From Streptomyces tibetensis (GTDB lineage: Bacteria > Actinomycetota > Actinomycetes > Streptomycetales > Streptomycetaceae), in assembly GCF_007655005.1 (NCBI RefSeq), contig NZ_SZVW01000004.1:372001-436000 (forward strand): DNA of 64,000 nucleotides. The letters run 5' to 3'. The notes beneath the pieces were generated by a model that saw nothing but the letters and a program-made list of their open reading frames with translations, did not search any database and was not told the DNA's origin. Position numbers and translations under genes: made by a program. This document shows positions 1-9,161 of the stretch, piece by piece. Each line of letters starts with the position of its first letter. Position 1 is the stretch's first letter.

Positions 1-257
1 TGCATCTCCATGTAACGCTGGTGCTCGTTGGTGACGTGGAAGAGGTCGCGCGGCAGGCTGTGGATGGGCCGCGGGTCGCCGAGCATCTCGCAGTCCAGAC
101 CGATGACATGGGAGACCACGTCCCGCACCGACCACCCGGGGCACGGCGTCCGCCGGTTCCACTCGGCCTCCGGGAGCGGCTGCACCAACTCGGATATCGC
201 GTCGATGGAGTGGGTCCAGGCGTCGGCGTAGGGCTGGAGGGCGGGATGCAGACTCAC
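1..257 (-). CDS. Mycothiol-dependent maleylpyruvate isomerase-family protein, N-terminal part
   Basis: The gene is cut by the left edge and 85 codons are visible. The reading begins at a GTG with GAGGGG about nine bases upstream and continues as SLHPALQPYADAWTHSI, then PLPEAEWNRRTPCPGW and SVRDVVSHVIGLDCEM. The pattern of an acidic helix, a PCPGW-type turn and a DVVSHVIGLD helix carrying the metal-binding His is that of the mycothiol-dependent MDMPI/DinB four-helix fold of actinobacteria. These proteins usually transfer or isomerise thiol-linked substrates, but the substrate cannot be read from this part. The gene is divergent from the amidase gene that follows. Confidence 0.75.
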   Translation of the reverse strand, partial: MSLHPALQPYADAWTHSIDAISELVQPLPEAEWNRRTPCPGWSVRDVVSHVIGLDCEMLGDPRPIHSLPRDLFHVTNEHQRYMEM

Positions 258-438
258 GGAACGGGACCCCTCGGCGGTTCGGTCACGGGCAGGTGGTGGC
301 GGCGTTGCCAGTGGGAGGTGGCGGCTGTCGGCGGGCGTCTCGCGAGCTAAGTTACGCTGCTGTGAGGCACCCCGGCAGTGCTTTCGTGTGACGATCGTAG
401 GCCCGTGTGGACGGCTCGAATGCCAGGACGGTGGTAGT

Positions 439-1236
439 GTGCGCGCCTCTGTGATCCAGATTGCCGTGAACGAGGACGAATCGGTCGAAGCGCGCCGCCG
501 ACGTGTGACGGCGCTGGTCCGGGAGCAGGCCGGAGCCGATCTCGTCGTCCTGCCGGAGCTGTGGACCACGGGTGCCTTCGCCTACGAGGAGTTCGGGCGC
601 GAGGCCGAGCCGCTCGAGGGGCCGACGCACGAGGCGATGGCGAAGGCCGCGAGCGACGCGGGCGTGTGGCTGCACGCGGGTTCCATCCCGGAGCGGGATC
701 CGGACGGGCCGCTCTACAACACCTCCCTCGTCTTCTCCCCCTCCGGCGATCTGGCCGCCGCCTACCGCAAGATCCACCGCTTCGGCTTCGACAAGGGCGA
801 GGCCGTGCTGATGGGCGCGGGCACCGAGCTGGTGACGGTGCGTCTGCCCGAGACGACCCTGGGCCTGTCCACCTGCTACGACCTCCGCTTCCCCGAACTC
901 TTCCGCGGTCTCGTGGACGCCGGTGCCGAGACGCTCGTGGTGTCGGCGGGCTGGCCGGAGCGCCGCCGCTCCCACTGGACGCTGCTCGCCCAGGCACGGG
1001 CCGTGGAGAACCAGTCGTTCCTGCTCGCCTGCGCAACGGCCGGGACGCATGCCGGAGTTCCCCAGGCCGGTCACTCGATCGTGGTGGACCCGTGGGGTGA
1101 GGTGCTGGCGCAGGCCGGTGCCGGCGAGGAGGTCCTCACGGTGGAGTTCGACCCGGGGAAGGTCGCCACCACCCGCGAGCAGTTCCCGGCGCTGAAGGAC
1201 CGGTTGCTGGGGCTCCAGCCGCCGCGCAGGCCCTGA
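439..1236 (+). CDS. Carbon-nitrogen hydrolase (nitrilase/omega-amidase family)
   Basis: A 265-residue cytoplasmic hydrolase of the nitrilase superfamily, which hydrolyses amides through a Glu-Lys-Cys triad. All three motifs are visible: Glu in VVLPELWTTGAF, Lys in AYRKIHRFGF and Cys in LSTCYDLRFPEL. The length is normal for omega-amidase-like members, which act on alpha-keto acid amides. The open frame extends upstream to 388, but homology starts at the GTG at 439 (RASVIQIAV), so that start was chosen. A TACGCT hexamer at 353-358 could be its -10 element. The stop codon lies in the first copy of a short imperfect duplication that also covers the gap to the next, convergent gene. Confidence 0.88.
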   Translation: MRASVIQIAVNEDESVEARRRRVTALVREQAGADLVVLPELWTTGAFAYEEFGREAEPLEGPTHEAMAKAASDAGVWLHAGSIPERDPDGPLYNTSLVFSPSGDLAAAYRKIHRFGFDKGEAVLMGAGTELVTVRLPETTLGLSTCYDLRFPELFRGLVDAGAETLVVSAGWPERRRSHWTLLAQARAVENQSFLLACATAGTHAGVPQAGHSIVVDPWGEVLAQAGAGEEVLTVEFDPGKVATTREQFPALKDRLLGLQPPRRP

Positions 1237-1272
1237 CCGGCTGCTGGGCTTCAGCCGCTGCGCAGGCCCTGA
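1200..1272. repeat. Imperfect 36-37 bp tandem duplication at a convergent gene junction
   Basis: Two adjacent copies, 1200-1236 and 1237-1272, share CCGG, then TGCTGGG, CAGCCG and GCGCAGGCCCTGA with a few differences. Copy 1 encodes the last residues and stop of the amidase; copy 2 is the intergenic space before the convergent LURP-one gene. It is one of several 3'-end repeats in this window. Confidence 0.6.
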
Positions 1273-1281
1273 CCGGCGCTC

Positions 1282-1773
1282 TCAGTCCTCCCGTTCCTTC
1301 TCCGCCAGGTGGATCACACACACGGCCACCGCGATCAGCAGCGCCGGATCCGCGTCCTCGCGGACGACGTCCACGCCGTAGGTGTCCCGCAGGGTCAGCC
1401 ATCGCCGGGAGATCACGGCCAGCAGTTCGCCGTCGTACTCGACGGCGAACTCCCGGTCCAGGATCTTTCCGCTGACGTCCAGCTCGTTGCCGTCGGCCAG
1501 GGACACCCGGTAGTGGTTGCGCAGCAGGGACAACCGTTTCCTGCGGATCGTCGCCAGCGGCTCCCCGCCGCGCTGGAGCACCATGGTGTCGCGCAGGGCG
1601 AGCATCTTCTGGTGGATGTCGACGAGGACGCGCCCGTGGGGGTCCTTCAACTCCCAGGTGTCCCGCAGCCGCAGGGCCTTGCCGTCGACGAGGAACACCT
1701 TGCTGCCGCGGTCGTCCTCGATCCAGTAGTCGTCACCGAAACCGAGGAGCCGGTCGTACACGAGGAATCTCAT
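1282..1773 (-). CDS. LURP-one/Tubby-C-like (scramblase-type) family protein
   Basis: A 163-residue protein beginning MRFLVYDRLLGFGDDYWIED. It shows the repeated two-strand pattern of the LURP-one-related fold: GSKVFLVDGKALRLRDTWEL, VLVDIHQKMLALRDTM and ISRRWLTLRDTYGVDV. The fold is a 12-stranded barrel around a central helix, seen here as the hydrophobic segment near the end (PALLIAVAVCVIHLAE). The family is common and uncharacterised in actinobacteria; a membrane-proximal or phospholipid role is suggested only by homology to scramblases. The start is the ATG at 1773. It converges on the amidase gene and is divergent from the HIT gene. Confidence 0.8.
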   Translation of the reverse strand: MRFLVYDRLLGFGDDYWIEDDRGSKVFLVDGKALRLRDTWELKDPHGRVLVDIHQKMLALRDTMVLQRGGEPLATIRRKRLSLLRNHYRVSLADGNELDVSGKILDREFAVEYDGELLAVISRRWLTLRDTYGVDVVREDADPALLIAVAVCVIHLAEKERED

Positions 1774-1929
1774 GAGACCAGGGCTTCCCCGCGGCCGGTG
1801 GTGAAACGCCGCCGATAGGCCGAAGGGCCGAGGCACGTCCGGCACCGTGGCCGACCCCCGGCCCGGCTTTGTCACGCCGACCGTACGGTGACGGGGAACA
1901 GCCGCCGCGTCCGCACTCTGGAGGGGACC

Positions 1930-2397
1930 ATGCACCGGGCCGCAGAGGATCACGATCTTCCCGAGGAGCCGGACGCGGGCGGACCGCGCGTCGGGGGCTC
2001 GTGCCCGTTCTGCCGGATCGTGCGGGGGCTGGCACCCGCCGAGGTGCTGCGCGACTGGCCCGACGCGCTGGCGATCCTGCCCCAGGGCGGGGGCGTCACG
2101 GCGGGGCATGTGCTGGTCCTGCCCAAGACGCACGTCCCGGACGTGGCGGCGGACCCGCTGGTGTCCGCGGCGACGATGCGGCGCGTCGCGGAACTCGCCG
2201 GTGAGATGGGCGACTGCAACGTCATCACGTCGCGGGGCGCCGCCGCCACGCAGACGGTGCCGCACCTGCACGTCCACCTGGTGCCCAGACACCATGGCGA
2301 CGGCCTTTCGCTGCCCTGGACGCCGCGGGCCGCGGGCGGCACCCGCCGACCGGGCCCGGACCGGCGGCCCTGGTCGGTCCGCCCGGCCGGCCGGTGA
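1930..2397 (+). CDS. HIT-family nucleotide hydrolase/transferase
   Basis: A 155-residue histidine-triad protein. The signature HLHVHLVPR lies near residue 118, with the middle His acting as nucleophile on nucleoside-phosphate bonds. An N-terminal CPFC motif suggests a zinc site, as in many bacterial HIT proteins. The ATG at 1930 has GAGGGG directly upstream and is preferred to the longer frame from 1888. The basic C-terminal tail (RAAGGTRRPGPDRRP) is longer than usual and of low complexity. The physiological substrate cannot be told. Confidence 0.85.
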   Translation: MHRAAEDHDLPEEPDAGGPRVGGSCPFCRIVRGLAPAEVLRDWPDALAILPQGGGVTAGHVLVLPKTHVPDVAADPLVSAATMRRVAELAGEMGDCNVITSRGAAATQTVPHLHVHLVPRHHGDGLSLPWTPRAAGGTRRPGPDRRPWSVRPAGR

Positions 2398-2399
2398 GC

Positions 2400-2508
2400 C
2401 GGCGGGGGCCGCGGTGTGCGTCAGCCGGGGAGGACGAACCGGCCGGAGGGGCCGCGGTGTGCGTCAGCGGTTGAGGGTGAGTCGGCCGGAGGGGCCGGTG
2501 TGTCAGTG
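2400..2508. repeat. 43-bp tandem repeat (about 2.5 copies) between convergent genes
   Basis: The core GCCGCGGTGTGCGTCAGC occurs at 2408 and 2451, and a degenerate core GCCGGTGTGTCAG at 2494, giving an exact 43-bp period. The third copy covers the stop codon of the minus-strand gene that ends at 2503; the array starts right after the HIT stop. No gene fits here. Confidence 0.75.
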
Positions 2509-2922
2509 CGTGAAGACGAGCAGCAGGCAGTTGGCGGCGGCCAGCACGCCGTAGCAGAACAGCGTCGGCCGGGACAGCAGCACGGCGAACCAGGACACCG
2601 GGCCGCCGTAGCGCTCGGCGTCCATGGTGAACGGGGGCGGCGGGTCGTCCCCGTCGCCGACGACCCTCTCGTAGAGGGCGCGGAAGAGGCGCTCCTGTCT
2701 GAGGTAGTAGCCGTCGAGCAGCCAGAAGCCGACGGCGAGGGCCAGGGCCACGGGGATCGTCTCGCGGCCCGGGCTCCGGTCCGCGACCGCGACGAGCACG
2801 CCGCTCAGCGTGATGCACCAGCCCTTGATCAGGAACGAGTTGTTGCCGAGCCGGGCGATCACGCTTTGGAGCAGCTCAAGGTGCTTGAGGCGCTGTTCGT
2901 CGAGGACCGGGCCGCCGCTCAT
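2503..2922 (-). CDS. Small membrane protein, last gene of the TIR module
   Basis: A 139-residue protein with an N-terminal helix (LKHLELLQSVIARLGNNSF), the motif SFLIKGWCITLSG leading into a first pair of membrane segments, a cytoplasmic stretch (YYLRQERLFRALYERV), and a last hydrophobic hairpin (LFCYGVLAAANCLLLVF). I recall similar small proteins with an NSF-LKGW motif and an RQERLF motif beside defence-type genes, but I know no function. Its ATG overlaps the upstream stop as ATGA, so it is probably translationally coupled to the preceding gene. It may be a membrane effector or scaffold of the module. Confidence 0.7.
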   Translation of the reverse strand: MSGGPVLDEQRLKHLELLQSVIARLGNNSFLIKGWCITLSGVLVAVADRSPGRETIPVALALAVGFWLLDGYYLRQERLFRALYERVVGDGDDPPPPFTMDAERYGGPVSWFAVLLSRPTLFCYGVLAAANCLLLVFTH

Positions 2923-4532
2923 GCGGAGGGCGCCTCGTCCGGCCCGGGCGGGTCTTCCCCTGTCGCCCCGGTTGCGGGTGGTGTCCGGTCCGGCTCGGGC
3001 GCGGCTTCGTCCGTCGCCCGGGTTGCGGGTGGTGTCCGGTCCGGCTCGGCCGCCGTGTCCCGCCGGAACCGCCCGCCGTCCGGCTCCGTCGCTGCTTCCT
3101 CTGTCGCCCGGGTTCCGGGCTGTGCCTGGTCCGGGCCGGGCGGGTTTCCCCCCGTCGCGTGGTCGCCGGGCGCTTCCTCGGGTGCCGGGGGCGCCGGAGG
3201 TTCGGTGTCCGGCTGCGCGAACTGCGCGTTCAGCTCGTCGACGGTGTCCTCCAGCCAGTTCTCCAGCAGATCCGGGGCGTACCGGTCCAGCAGTCCGTCG
3301 CCGTGTTCCAGGATCTCCAGCCGCAGGCGTGGCAGACCGGACCTGCCGTCGGCCCCCGCCGGGTCCCGGCCCGGGCCGACCGGCCACGCGTAGCCGCGCA
3401 ACGGCAGCTCCAGGCTGCCGGCGACGCCGCTGTCGGCCCGCTCCTCGACGATCAGGACGCAGGCGTCGTCCACGGCGCGGTGCGCGTCGGCCTCCGCCTG
3501 TTCCAGAGCGGAGCGCAGCCGGTGCCAGGAGGTGCTGTGCGCGACGAGCCGCTGCCTCGCCTCGGACACCAGCCGGTCCGCGCTCTCCTCGGCGTCCGAC
3601 GCCGTGGCCGCCGCCGACTTGTGGGCCTCGGCGTACGGGTTGTGCGCGAGGACGGCCGTCGCCGACGTGGCGAGGCCGAGCGAGACGATGAGGAACATCG
3701 CCATCACCGTGCCGGCCGTGTCGAACGCCAGCGGGTTGCTCTGGTCCGCCCGCGTGTAGGCGGTCGTGGCGACCAGCCCGAGGAGCAGCAGGTTGGCGAG
3801 GACCGGAAGCACCGGTGCCGACCAGGGCAGGTCGTCCGGTCGCCGGGTCTCGGTGCGGGGGCCGTCCAGCCGCAGCGCGTGCCGCAGGGCGGGCCACGGA
3901 GCCCGCCGCACCCGCTCGGTCCGGTGAGCGGCGCGGACCCGCAGCCGGAACAGCGATCTCGCCAGCCAGCAGCTCAGCGCGAACTGGAGGGTGGACACCC
4001 CGAGGGCGACGAGGAAGGAGAGGCCGTAGACCACGTTCTGCCACAGGTCACCCGGGCCGACGCTCAGGGCCTGTGCCGTGGCCTGGCCTACGAAGGGCAG
4101 GTCGAACAGGCCGCTCAGCCCCAGCATCACCCACTGGAGCCACGACCACGGCTTCCGGCTGCGGCGCAGGCCCTCCGGCCCGTCCGCGGAGTGCCGGGCC
4201 CGTACCACGCCGACCCGGCTCCGGGCCTCGTCCGCGGTCCGGCCGATGGTGAAGCGTTCCACGGCGTCGATCGCGGTCAGCGCCGACTGGAACGTCTCCA
4301 CCATGACCGTGCCCAGGTCCCCGAGGTGCCTCTGGGCCTTGGCCAAGCCTGTGTTGGCCTGCGCGAAGGCCCTCATCAGCACGGCGCGCTCCCGGCTGTC
4401 CACCGGATCGGCCGGCCTCTCGGCGGGCCCCGGCACGCCGGGACCCACCAGGGGGAGGAACGACTTGGGGCAGGGTATCGGCGCCTCGCGGGCGCCCCCG
4501 TGCTGCGAACCGTTGCTGCCGTTCACTTTCAT
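2919..4532 (-). CDS. Multi-pass membrane protein with long Pro/Glu-rich tail (TIR module)
   Basis: A 537-residue protein of unknown function. After a short N-terminus come a helical region (about 50-100), a hydrophobic pair (WLQWVMLGLSGLFDLPFVGQ; VVYGLSFLVALGVSTLQFAL), a second pair (VLPVLANLLLLGLVATTAY; AGTVMAMFLIVSLGLATSA), a long predicted helix/coiled segment, and a C-terminal tail of about 110 residues made of imperfect EPDRTPPATRATDEAA-type repeats. The start at 4532 has GAGGC upstream. It sits 14 bp after the vWA-OmpA gene and overlaps the next gene by ATGA. It is probably a membrane anchor or signal transducer; no enzymatic motif is seen. Confidence 0.7.
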   Translation of the reverse strand: MKVNGSNGSQHGGAREAPIPCPKSFLPLVGPGVPGPAERPADPVDSRERAVLMRAFAQANTGLAKAQRHLGDLGTVMVETFQSALTAIDAVERFTIGRTADEARSRVGVVRARHSADGPEGLRRSRKPWSWLQWVMLGLSGLFDLPFVGQATAQALSVGPGDLWQNVVYGLSFLVALGVSTLQFALSCWLARSLFRLRVRAAHRTERVRRAPWPALRHALRLDGPRTETRRPDDLPWSAPVLPVLANLLLLGLVATTAYTRADQSNPLAFDTAGTVMAMFLIVSLGLATSATAVLAHNPYAEAHKSAAATASDAEESADRLVSEARQRLVAHSTSWHRLRSALEQAEADAHRAVDDACVLIVEERADSGVAGSLELPLRGYAWPVGPGRDPAGADGRSGLPRLRLEILEHGDGLLDRYAPDLLENWLEDTVDELNAQFAQPDTEPPAPPAPEEAPGDHATGGNPPGPDQAQPGTRATEEAATEPDGGRFRRDTAAEPDRTPPATRATDEAAPEPDRTPPATGATGEDPPGPDEAPSA

Positions 4533-4546
4533 GGCGGTGCCTCGCC

Positions 4547-5872
4547 TCACTTCCGGATGATCTCGATGTCCACGCGGCGGTCGCACTGCAACCGCTGCTC
4601 CCGGGTCATGTCGTCGGCGGGCTTGTCCTCCGTCTCGGGACAGCCCGGTGACCGGCCTCGGCCCCGCGCGGTCACCCGGGAGGCGGGCACCCCGTGGTCG
4701 ACGAGGACCTCCCGCACCGCGTCCGCACGGTCCTGGGACAGCTCGCGGTCGTTGCCGGTGCCGCCGCGCGGGTCGACGTAGCCGCTGACCACGACCCGGT
4801 CCAGGGCCGGGGTGGTGCGTGCGGTCGCGGCGACGTCGGCGAGCGTGCCGCCGGCCGCCTGCCGCAGCCGCGGCGAGTCGGTGTCGAACAGGGCGGCGCC
4901 CGGCAGCGTGATCGTGCGTGAGCGGCTGGTCCCGTAGCGCACCACCGGCTCGCCCGGGGAACCCGGCCGGGCCGGGGTGGGGGAGTCCGCCGTGACGGAG
5001 GCGTCCCGGGCGTCGCACGTGCCGCCGGCCCGCTCGCACAGCGTGGTCCACAGCTTTCGCAGCCAGCGGCGCTGCGTCGGGTCGGCCGAGGGCTGGCCGC
5101 CCGCGGAGTGCCCCAGGCCCACGAAGGTGACCTTCACCCCGGACAGCGGGGGAAGCTCGCTGAACTCCCCCTGCGCGGCGCACACCGAGACGATGGACTT
5201 GAGGTCCTGCGGCGAGCCGAACCGCGCTCCCCGCAGATCGGCGCAGCCCGCGGTGGACAGGCCGTCACTGAGCACGAGCAACCGCCGCTCTCCCTCGGCA
5301 CCGCTGAGCAACTCGGCCCCCGCCGTCAGCGCGGCGAGGACGTCGGTGCCCCCGTCCACGGGCGGTGTCCGCTGGGCGGTGGCGAGGTCGTCGCGGAGAC
5401 AGCCGTTCGCGGCCTGGCGGTTCAGCTCCTGGTTGCGCGGGTTGTCGTTGCTCTCCTTCCAGTCGCCGGGCCGGTCCTGCACCGTCCACACGACGTCACC
5501 CGCGGGTCCGCCGAAGGTGCCTATGGAGACGGTCTCCCCCTGCTCGTCCCCCTTGGCGAGCAGGTCCTTGATCGTCAGCCCGTAGTCGGGGCCCCGGGCA
5601 CCGGCCTTCTTGACGTGCACGGACGCCGAACCGTCGACGAGGACGACGGTGCTGCCGGCGGCCGCGGTGGGCGCCTGGGTCTTCGTCCAGGCGCACCCGG
5701 CTCTCTCGTCCTCCTCCTCGCAGCCGGTCAGCGCGGCGGCGGCCGTCAGGACCCCCACCACCGCGACGGCGGCGGACAGCCGGCGGCCACGGCGGTACGG
5801 CGCCCGCGGCCGGGCGGGCAGGGCCGCGCAATCGTCGGGGTGCCGCTGCCGGGCACCGCGTGCGGCGCTCAT
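4547..5872 (-). CDS. vWA-like and OmpA-C domain lipoprotein (TIR module)
   Basis: A 441-residue exported protein. An arginine-rich N-terminus and hydrophobic stretch end in the lipobox LTGC, so it should be anchored outside the membrane. Residues of about 65-280 resemble a vWA domain: VVLVDGSAS is a metal-site motif with Gly in place of the first Ser spacer, followed by DGGTDVLAAL and RRLLVLSDGLS. Residues of about 320-440 form an OmpA-like peptidoglycan-binding domain (VVVSGYVDPRG, RELSQDRADAVREVL, CDRRVDIEI). Such a protein could report on the cell wall. The ATG overlaps the upstream stop by four bases. How an extracellular sensor serves a TIR module is unknown. Confidence 0.8.
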   Translation of the reverse strand: MSAARGARQRHPDDCAALPARPRAPYRRGRRLSAAVAVVGVLTAAAALTGCEEEDERAGCAWTKTQAPTAAAGSTVVLVDGSASVHVKKAGARGPDYGLTIKDLLAKGDEQGETVSIGTFGGPAGDVVWTVQDRPGDWKESNDNPRNQELNRQAANGCLRDDLATAQRTPPVDGGTDVLAALTAGAELLSGAEGERRLLVLSDGLSTAGCADLRGARFGSPQDLKSIVSVCAAQGEFSELPPLSGVKVTFVGLGHSAGGQPSADPTQRRWLRKLWTTLCERAGGTCDARDASVTADSPTPARPGSPGEPVVRYGTSRSRTITLPGAALFDTDSPRLRQAAGGTLADVAATARTTPALDRVVVSGYVDPRGGTGNDRELSQDRADAVREVLVDHGVPASRVTARGRGRSPGCPETEDKPADDMTREQRLQCDRRVDIEIIRK

Positions 5873-6774
5873 CGGGCCGGTCCTTCGGGCGCAATGGCGT
5901 CCTCGATCAAGGAGGACTCGCTGAGCCCCATCTCCCGGCGGAACGCGCTGATCGCCTTGTCGTAGGCGTCCGCGAACTCGAACAGCCCGGCCTCCTGGTG
6001 GGCGCCGCGTGCCCCCTCCAGTGTCGTGATCAGCGCGTCGACGCTCGTACGGCGCTGCCTGCGCAGTCCCTCCATCACCTTGCGGAAGTCCTGGTCGGCC
6101 AGGGTGGCCGCGAACGGGACCAGCAGGCGCCTCTGATGGGCGTCGAGTTCGCCGATCAGCTCCAGCTCGCTGATCACCTCAAGCCAGGCCTCGGTGAGCT
6201 CCCGTGCCCGCTCCGCCCTGATCAGGCCCAGGCGCTGCGTCTCGCGGAGCGTCAGCTCGTGCAGGCGGTGCGGCAGCACGTGTTCGCGCAGGGCGGGGTC
6301 GACCCGGACCCGGACCGAGGGCGTGCAGCGGATGAGGCCCTCGGTGTCGTCGAAGCACCAGTTGCCGTCGATCGACAGTTTCTTGTTGATCGCGCTCTCG
6401 GCTGCGACCGGGTCGGCCGGGTCGCAGTCGCGGGCGGCCGACCAGCCGACCCGGAGCAGTTCCTCACGCGCGGTCGCCTCGTGGTGGACGACGCGTTCCT
6501 TCAGCGTCTCCCGGGACATCGCCGAGCTGTTCCACTGGAACGTCGGGAACACCTCGTAGGAGAAGACGTCGTCCCGCGCCGCCATGGCGAGCGGTGTCTC
6601 CGGGGGCGGGGACTGCACGAAAACCTTCCTGCGGCGGGGCTGGGAAGCGGCCCCCTCCCCGTCGTCGGAGCCGGTGGTCTCCGGTTCCTCGTCGAAGCCG
6701 TCGTCGTACCGGTTCCTGCGCCAGGTGCGCCACGCCTCGCGCAGCGTGGCGAACAGGCCTTTGCGCCGTGCCAT
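5869..6774 (-). CDS. Conserved-looking cytoplasmic protein of unknown function (TIR module)
   Basis: A 301-residue soluble protein. The N-terminus is basic and the first 50 residues are disordered. The body has an alpha/beta region (TPSVRVRVDPALREHVLP) and a long helical C-terminal half (LTEAWLEVISELELIGELD, FADAYDKAISAFRREMGL). The VRVRVDPALRE stretch faintly recalls SPFH/band-7 sequences, but no firm domain is recognised. The start is at 6774. The stop overlaps the start of the lipoprotein gene by ATGA, tying it to the same transcript. Confidence 0.7.
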   Translation of the reverse strand: MARRKGLFATLREAWRTWRRNRYDDGFDEEPETTGSDDGEGAASQPRRRKVFVQSPPPETPLAMAARDDVFSYEVFPTFQWNSSAMSRETLKERVVHHEATAREELLRVGWSAARDCDPADPVAAESAINKKLSIDGNWCFDDTEGLIRCTPSVRVRVDPALREHVLPHRLHELTLRETQRLGLIRAERARELTEAWLEVISELELIGELDAHQRRLLVPFAATLADQDFRKVMEGLRRQRRTSVDALITTLEGARGAHQEAGLFEFADAYDKAISAFRREMGLSESSLIEDAIAPEGPAR

Positions 6775-6866
6775 GTCGATCCTCCTGAGGGGTTGTCCGT
6801 TTTCGGGTGTCGTGTGCCGAGGCCGGGTGGTGCGGGTGGGAGAAGAGGGGGCGAGGGGTGCCGGGC

Positions 6867-9161
6867 TCACCGGCCGCGCAGGGCGCGCAGGAGCTGGGCC
6901 ACCAGCCGGGCGTCGGGCTGCTGACGCGCCCAGATGCTCAGGTGGAAGACCGCGCGGCGGCTGAGAACGCGCGGTTGCCAGGCCCTGAGGGCGAACTTCT
7001 CCAGGAACAGGGACAGTTCCGCGTCCTCGTCGGCCGCCACCAGCCAGTCGCGCAGCTGGTGCCACGCCTGACCCGAGTGGGCCGGGTCGATCAGCGCGCG
7101 CTGCCACAGCAGCAGGAGCGTCTCCTCACGCGCGGGCGACCCCATCGCCTGGTGGGCGAGCGTGGAGCGGAACAGCAGCTCGGGGCCCGCGGCCAAGGGG
7201 CCGAGGACGAGCAGCGTGCGGACCGCGTGGCGCGGCAGGTGGCCGTCGTCCGAACGGATCCACTGCCCGAGCGCCTCGGCGACGGGCTCCGCGCCGTCCT
7301 TCGCGAGGAACAGCGTCGCGGTCGAGTAGGCCACGGACGCGTAAGGGTCGAGCGCGGGCCTGCCGGCCAGGTCCCGCAGGGCCCGCAGGGTGCCCGGCAC
7401 GTCTTGGGTCCCCACCTGCGTCCCGTAGGCCCGCGCGGCGCTGTCCTGGAGCTGCGGACGGGGACTGCCGGCCCAGTCCCGTACCTGACGGGCGACCTGG
7501 GCCGTGAGCCGCGGGTCACCGGCCGCCATCGCCACCGACAGCGCCGTGGCGGCGTAGCGGCGGTCCCGCACCGACGGGCTGCGCGCCCAGTCCTTCACCA
7601 CATCCCGGTAGGCGCCGTCGAAGTCGTGCCGGAGCAGGTGGCCGACGATCACGGCGGCCCGGGCGCCGACCCGCTCCAGACGGTCGTCGGCCATGGCCCG
7701 CAGCCATGCCACCAGCGGATCGCGCAGCCAGCCGAACCCGTGCCAGATCACCTCGACGACCGCCGGCATCAGCTCCGGGTCCGTGAGCCGGGCGCGGCGC
7801 GGGTTGTCGGCCAGGTGGGCGCCGGGTTCGGCGGCGATGCCCATGCCCGGCGCGACCAGCCGGTCCAGGTCCAGCTCGAAGACGGGGCGGGCGGGCGCCG
7901 ACTCCCGGTACTCGGCGCGCAGCATCTCGGCGCTCAGCCGGGTGCCCATCCGCAGGACGTCGGACAGCGGCAGGTCGTGGCCGAGAACGTACGAGATCCG
8001 CACGGCCTGGTGGTGGGTCTCGGCTTCCGAGGCGGAGGGTTCGTCGGCGTCCTGCGCCTCCGACAGCTTCAGGAACCGCCTGGCGAGGCTCCGCAGGTCC
8101 TCGTGCGGGGTGTCGAGAAGGACGTCCAGGGCGTCCTCGGGTCCGTGCAGGCACGCGGCGATGTTCCGGGCGAAGGAGGTGACCCAGTCGACGGTGCGGG
8201 CGGCGTCGAGTTTGCCGCTCACCCGGGCGTCGTCCAGCACCCCGTCGGCGAACCGGCGCAGTCCCGCACGGTCGCAGCGGTCGCGGTCCGCGCACCGGGC
8301 GCGGTGCGCGTCGAGCGCGGAGCGCAGGTGCGCCTCCAGCACCGGCCTCAGTTCGGCACGCTGGTGCCGGACGGAGTAAGGGGACGCGAGGTCGTCGTCG
8401 GTGCCGGTTTCCTTGACGACCAGGACCACGTACGCCCCGATCTCGCGGGCGAGCAGGCTGAGTGCCTTGAGCGTGCTCTGACCGGGGCTCCGGGCTCCCA
8501 GGCCGACCAGGACGCCCTCCCCGGGCTTCAGGAAGCGGCGGGCCTGCGCGACCAGGGCCTGCAGAACGTCGGCCTCCGCGCTGTGCAGGACGGCGACGTG
8601 GTCGCTGCCGCACCGGTCGGCCAGCAGGAAGGTGCCCGTGCCCTCACGCCCGCTGCCCCTCTGCCCGACCAGGACGACGAGGTGGTGGTCGTGCAGCGTT
8701 TCGGCCATCCGGTCCTGCTGCGGGGCGGGATGGTGCAGCTGGTGCTGCCGTGCCGCCTCCGTGGCGTCCAGGCGTATGAGCTGGAGTTCGGCGCCCTTGG
8801 CCGTGCCGACGTTCAGCGTGTAGGCGTTTCCGCCGAAGGCCATGGCGTTGTTGAACGTCTCGCTGAAGGCGGCGACGGACAGGGCCTCGGCCTTGTACTT
8901 GTCCTCGGCATCGCGTGCCCGAGGCTGGGCGGGCCGGGAGGTGTCGTCGCCCGGCGGGGAGTCGGCCGCCTCTCCGGGCTCCTCTTCGTGCCGGCCGTCG
9001 CCGTCCGGGCCGGGGCCCGCCTCCTCGCCGGGGTCGGCCGGGGTGGTGCCGTCCGGCGCGGGCGGCTCGTCGTGGCCTGCGGGCGGGGCCTCCTGTCTCG
9101 GCTCGGGGGCGGGTCCGGGTTCCGGGGCGCCGGGCGCGGGGAGGTCGTCAGTCGTGCTCAT
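6867..9161 (-). CDS. NTPase-like protein with HEAT-like C-terminal half, partner of the TIR protein
   Basis: A 764-residue protein. Residues 1-88 are Pro/Glu-rich and disordered. Residues 100-119 carry a short Gly/Asn/aromatic segment (SETFNNAMAFGGNAYTLNVG). A P-loop-like motif, VLVGQRGSGREGT, lies at about 164-175, but the Walker lysine is Arg and Ser/Thr is replaced by Glu, so nucleotide hydrolysis is doubtful. The second half is helical with repeated two-helix units (YRDVVKDWARSPSVRDRRY; LTAQVARQVRDWAGSPRPQ), as in HEAT/ARM scaffolds. The start overlaps the end of the TIR gene by 14 bp. It is plausibly the sensor/scaffold that clusters the TIR effector. Confidence 0.7.
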   Translation of the reverse strand: MSTTDDLPAPGAPEPGPAPEPRQEAPPAGHDEPPAPDGTTPADPGEEAGPGPDGDGRHEEEPGEAADSPPGDDTSRPAQPRARDAEDKYKAEALSVAAFSETFNNAMAFGGNAYTLNVGTAKGAELQLIRLDATEAARQHQLHHPAPQQDRMAETLHDHHLVVLVGQRGSGREGTGTFLLADRCGSDHVAVLHSAEADVLQALVAQARRFLKPGEGVLVGLGARSPGQSTLKALSLLAREIGAYVVLVVKETGTDDDLASPYSVRHQRAELRPVLEAHLRSALDAHRARCADRDRCDRAGLRRFADGVLDDARVSGKLDAARTVDWVTSFARNIAACLHGPEDALDVLLDTPHEDLRSLARRFLKLSEAQDADEPSASEAETHHQAVRISYVLGHDLPLSDVLRMGTRLSAEMLRAEYRESAPARPVFELDLDRLVAPGMGIAAEPGAHLADNPRRARLTDPELMPAVVEVIWHGFGWLRDPLVAWLRAMADDRLERVGARAAVIVGHLLRHDFDGAYRDVVKDWARSPSVRDRRYAATALSVAMAAGDPRLTAQVARQVRDWAGSPRPQLQDSAARAYGTQVGTQDVPGTLRALRDLAGRPALDPYASVAYSTATLFLAKDGAEPVAEALGQWIRSDDGHLPRHAVRTLLVLGPLAAGPELLFRSTLAHQAMGSPAREETLLLLWQRALIDPAHSGQAWHQLRDWLVAADEDAELSLFLEKFALRAWQPRVLSRRAVFHLSIWARQQPDARLVAQLLRALRGR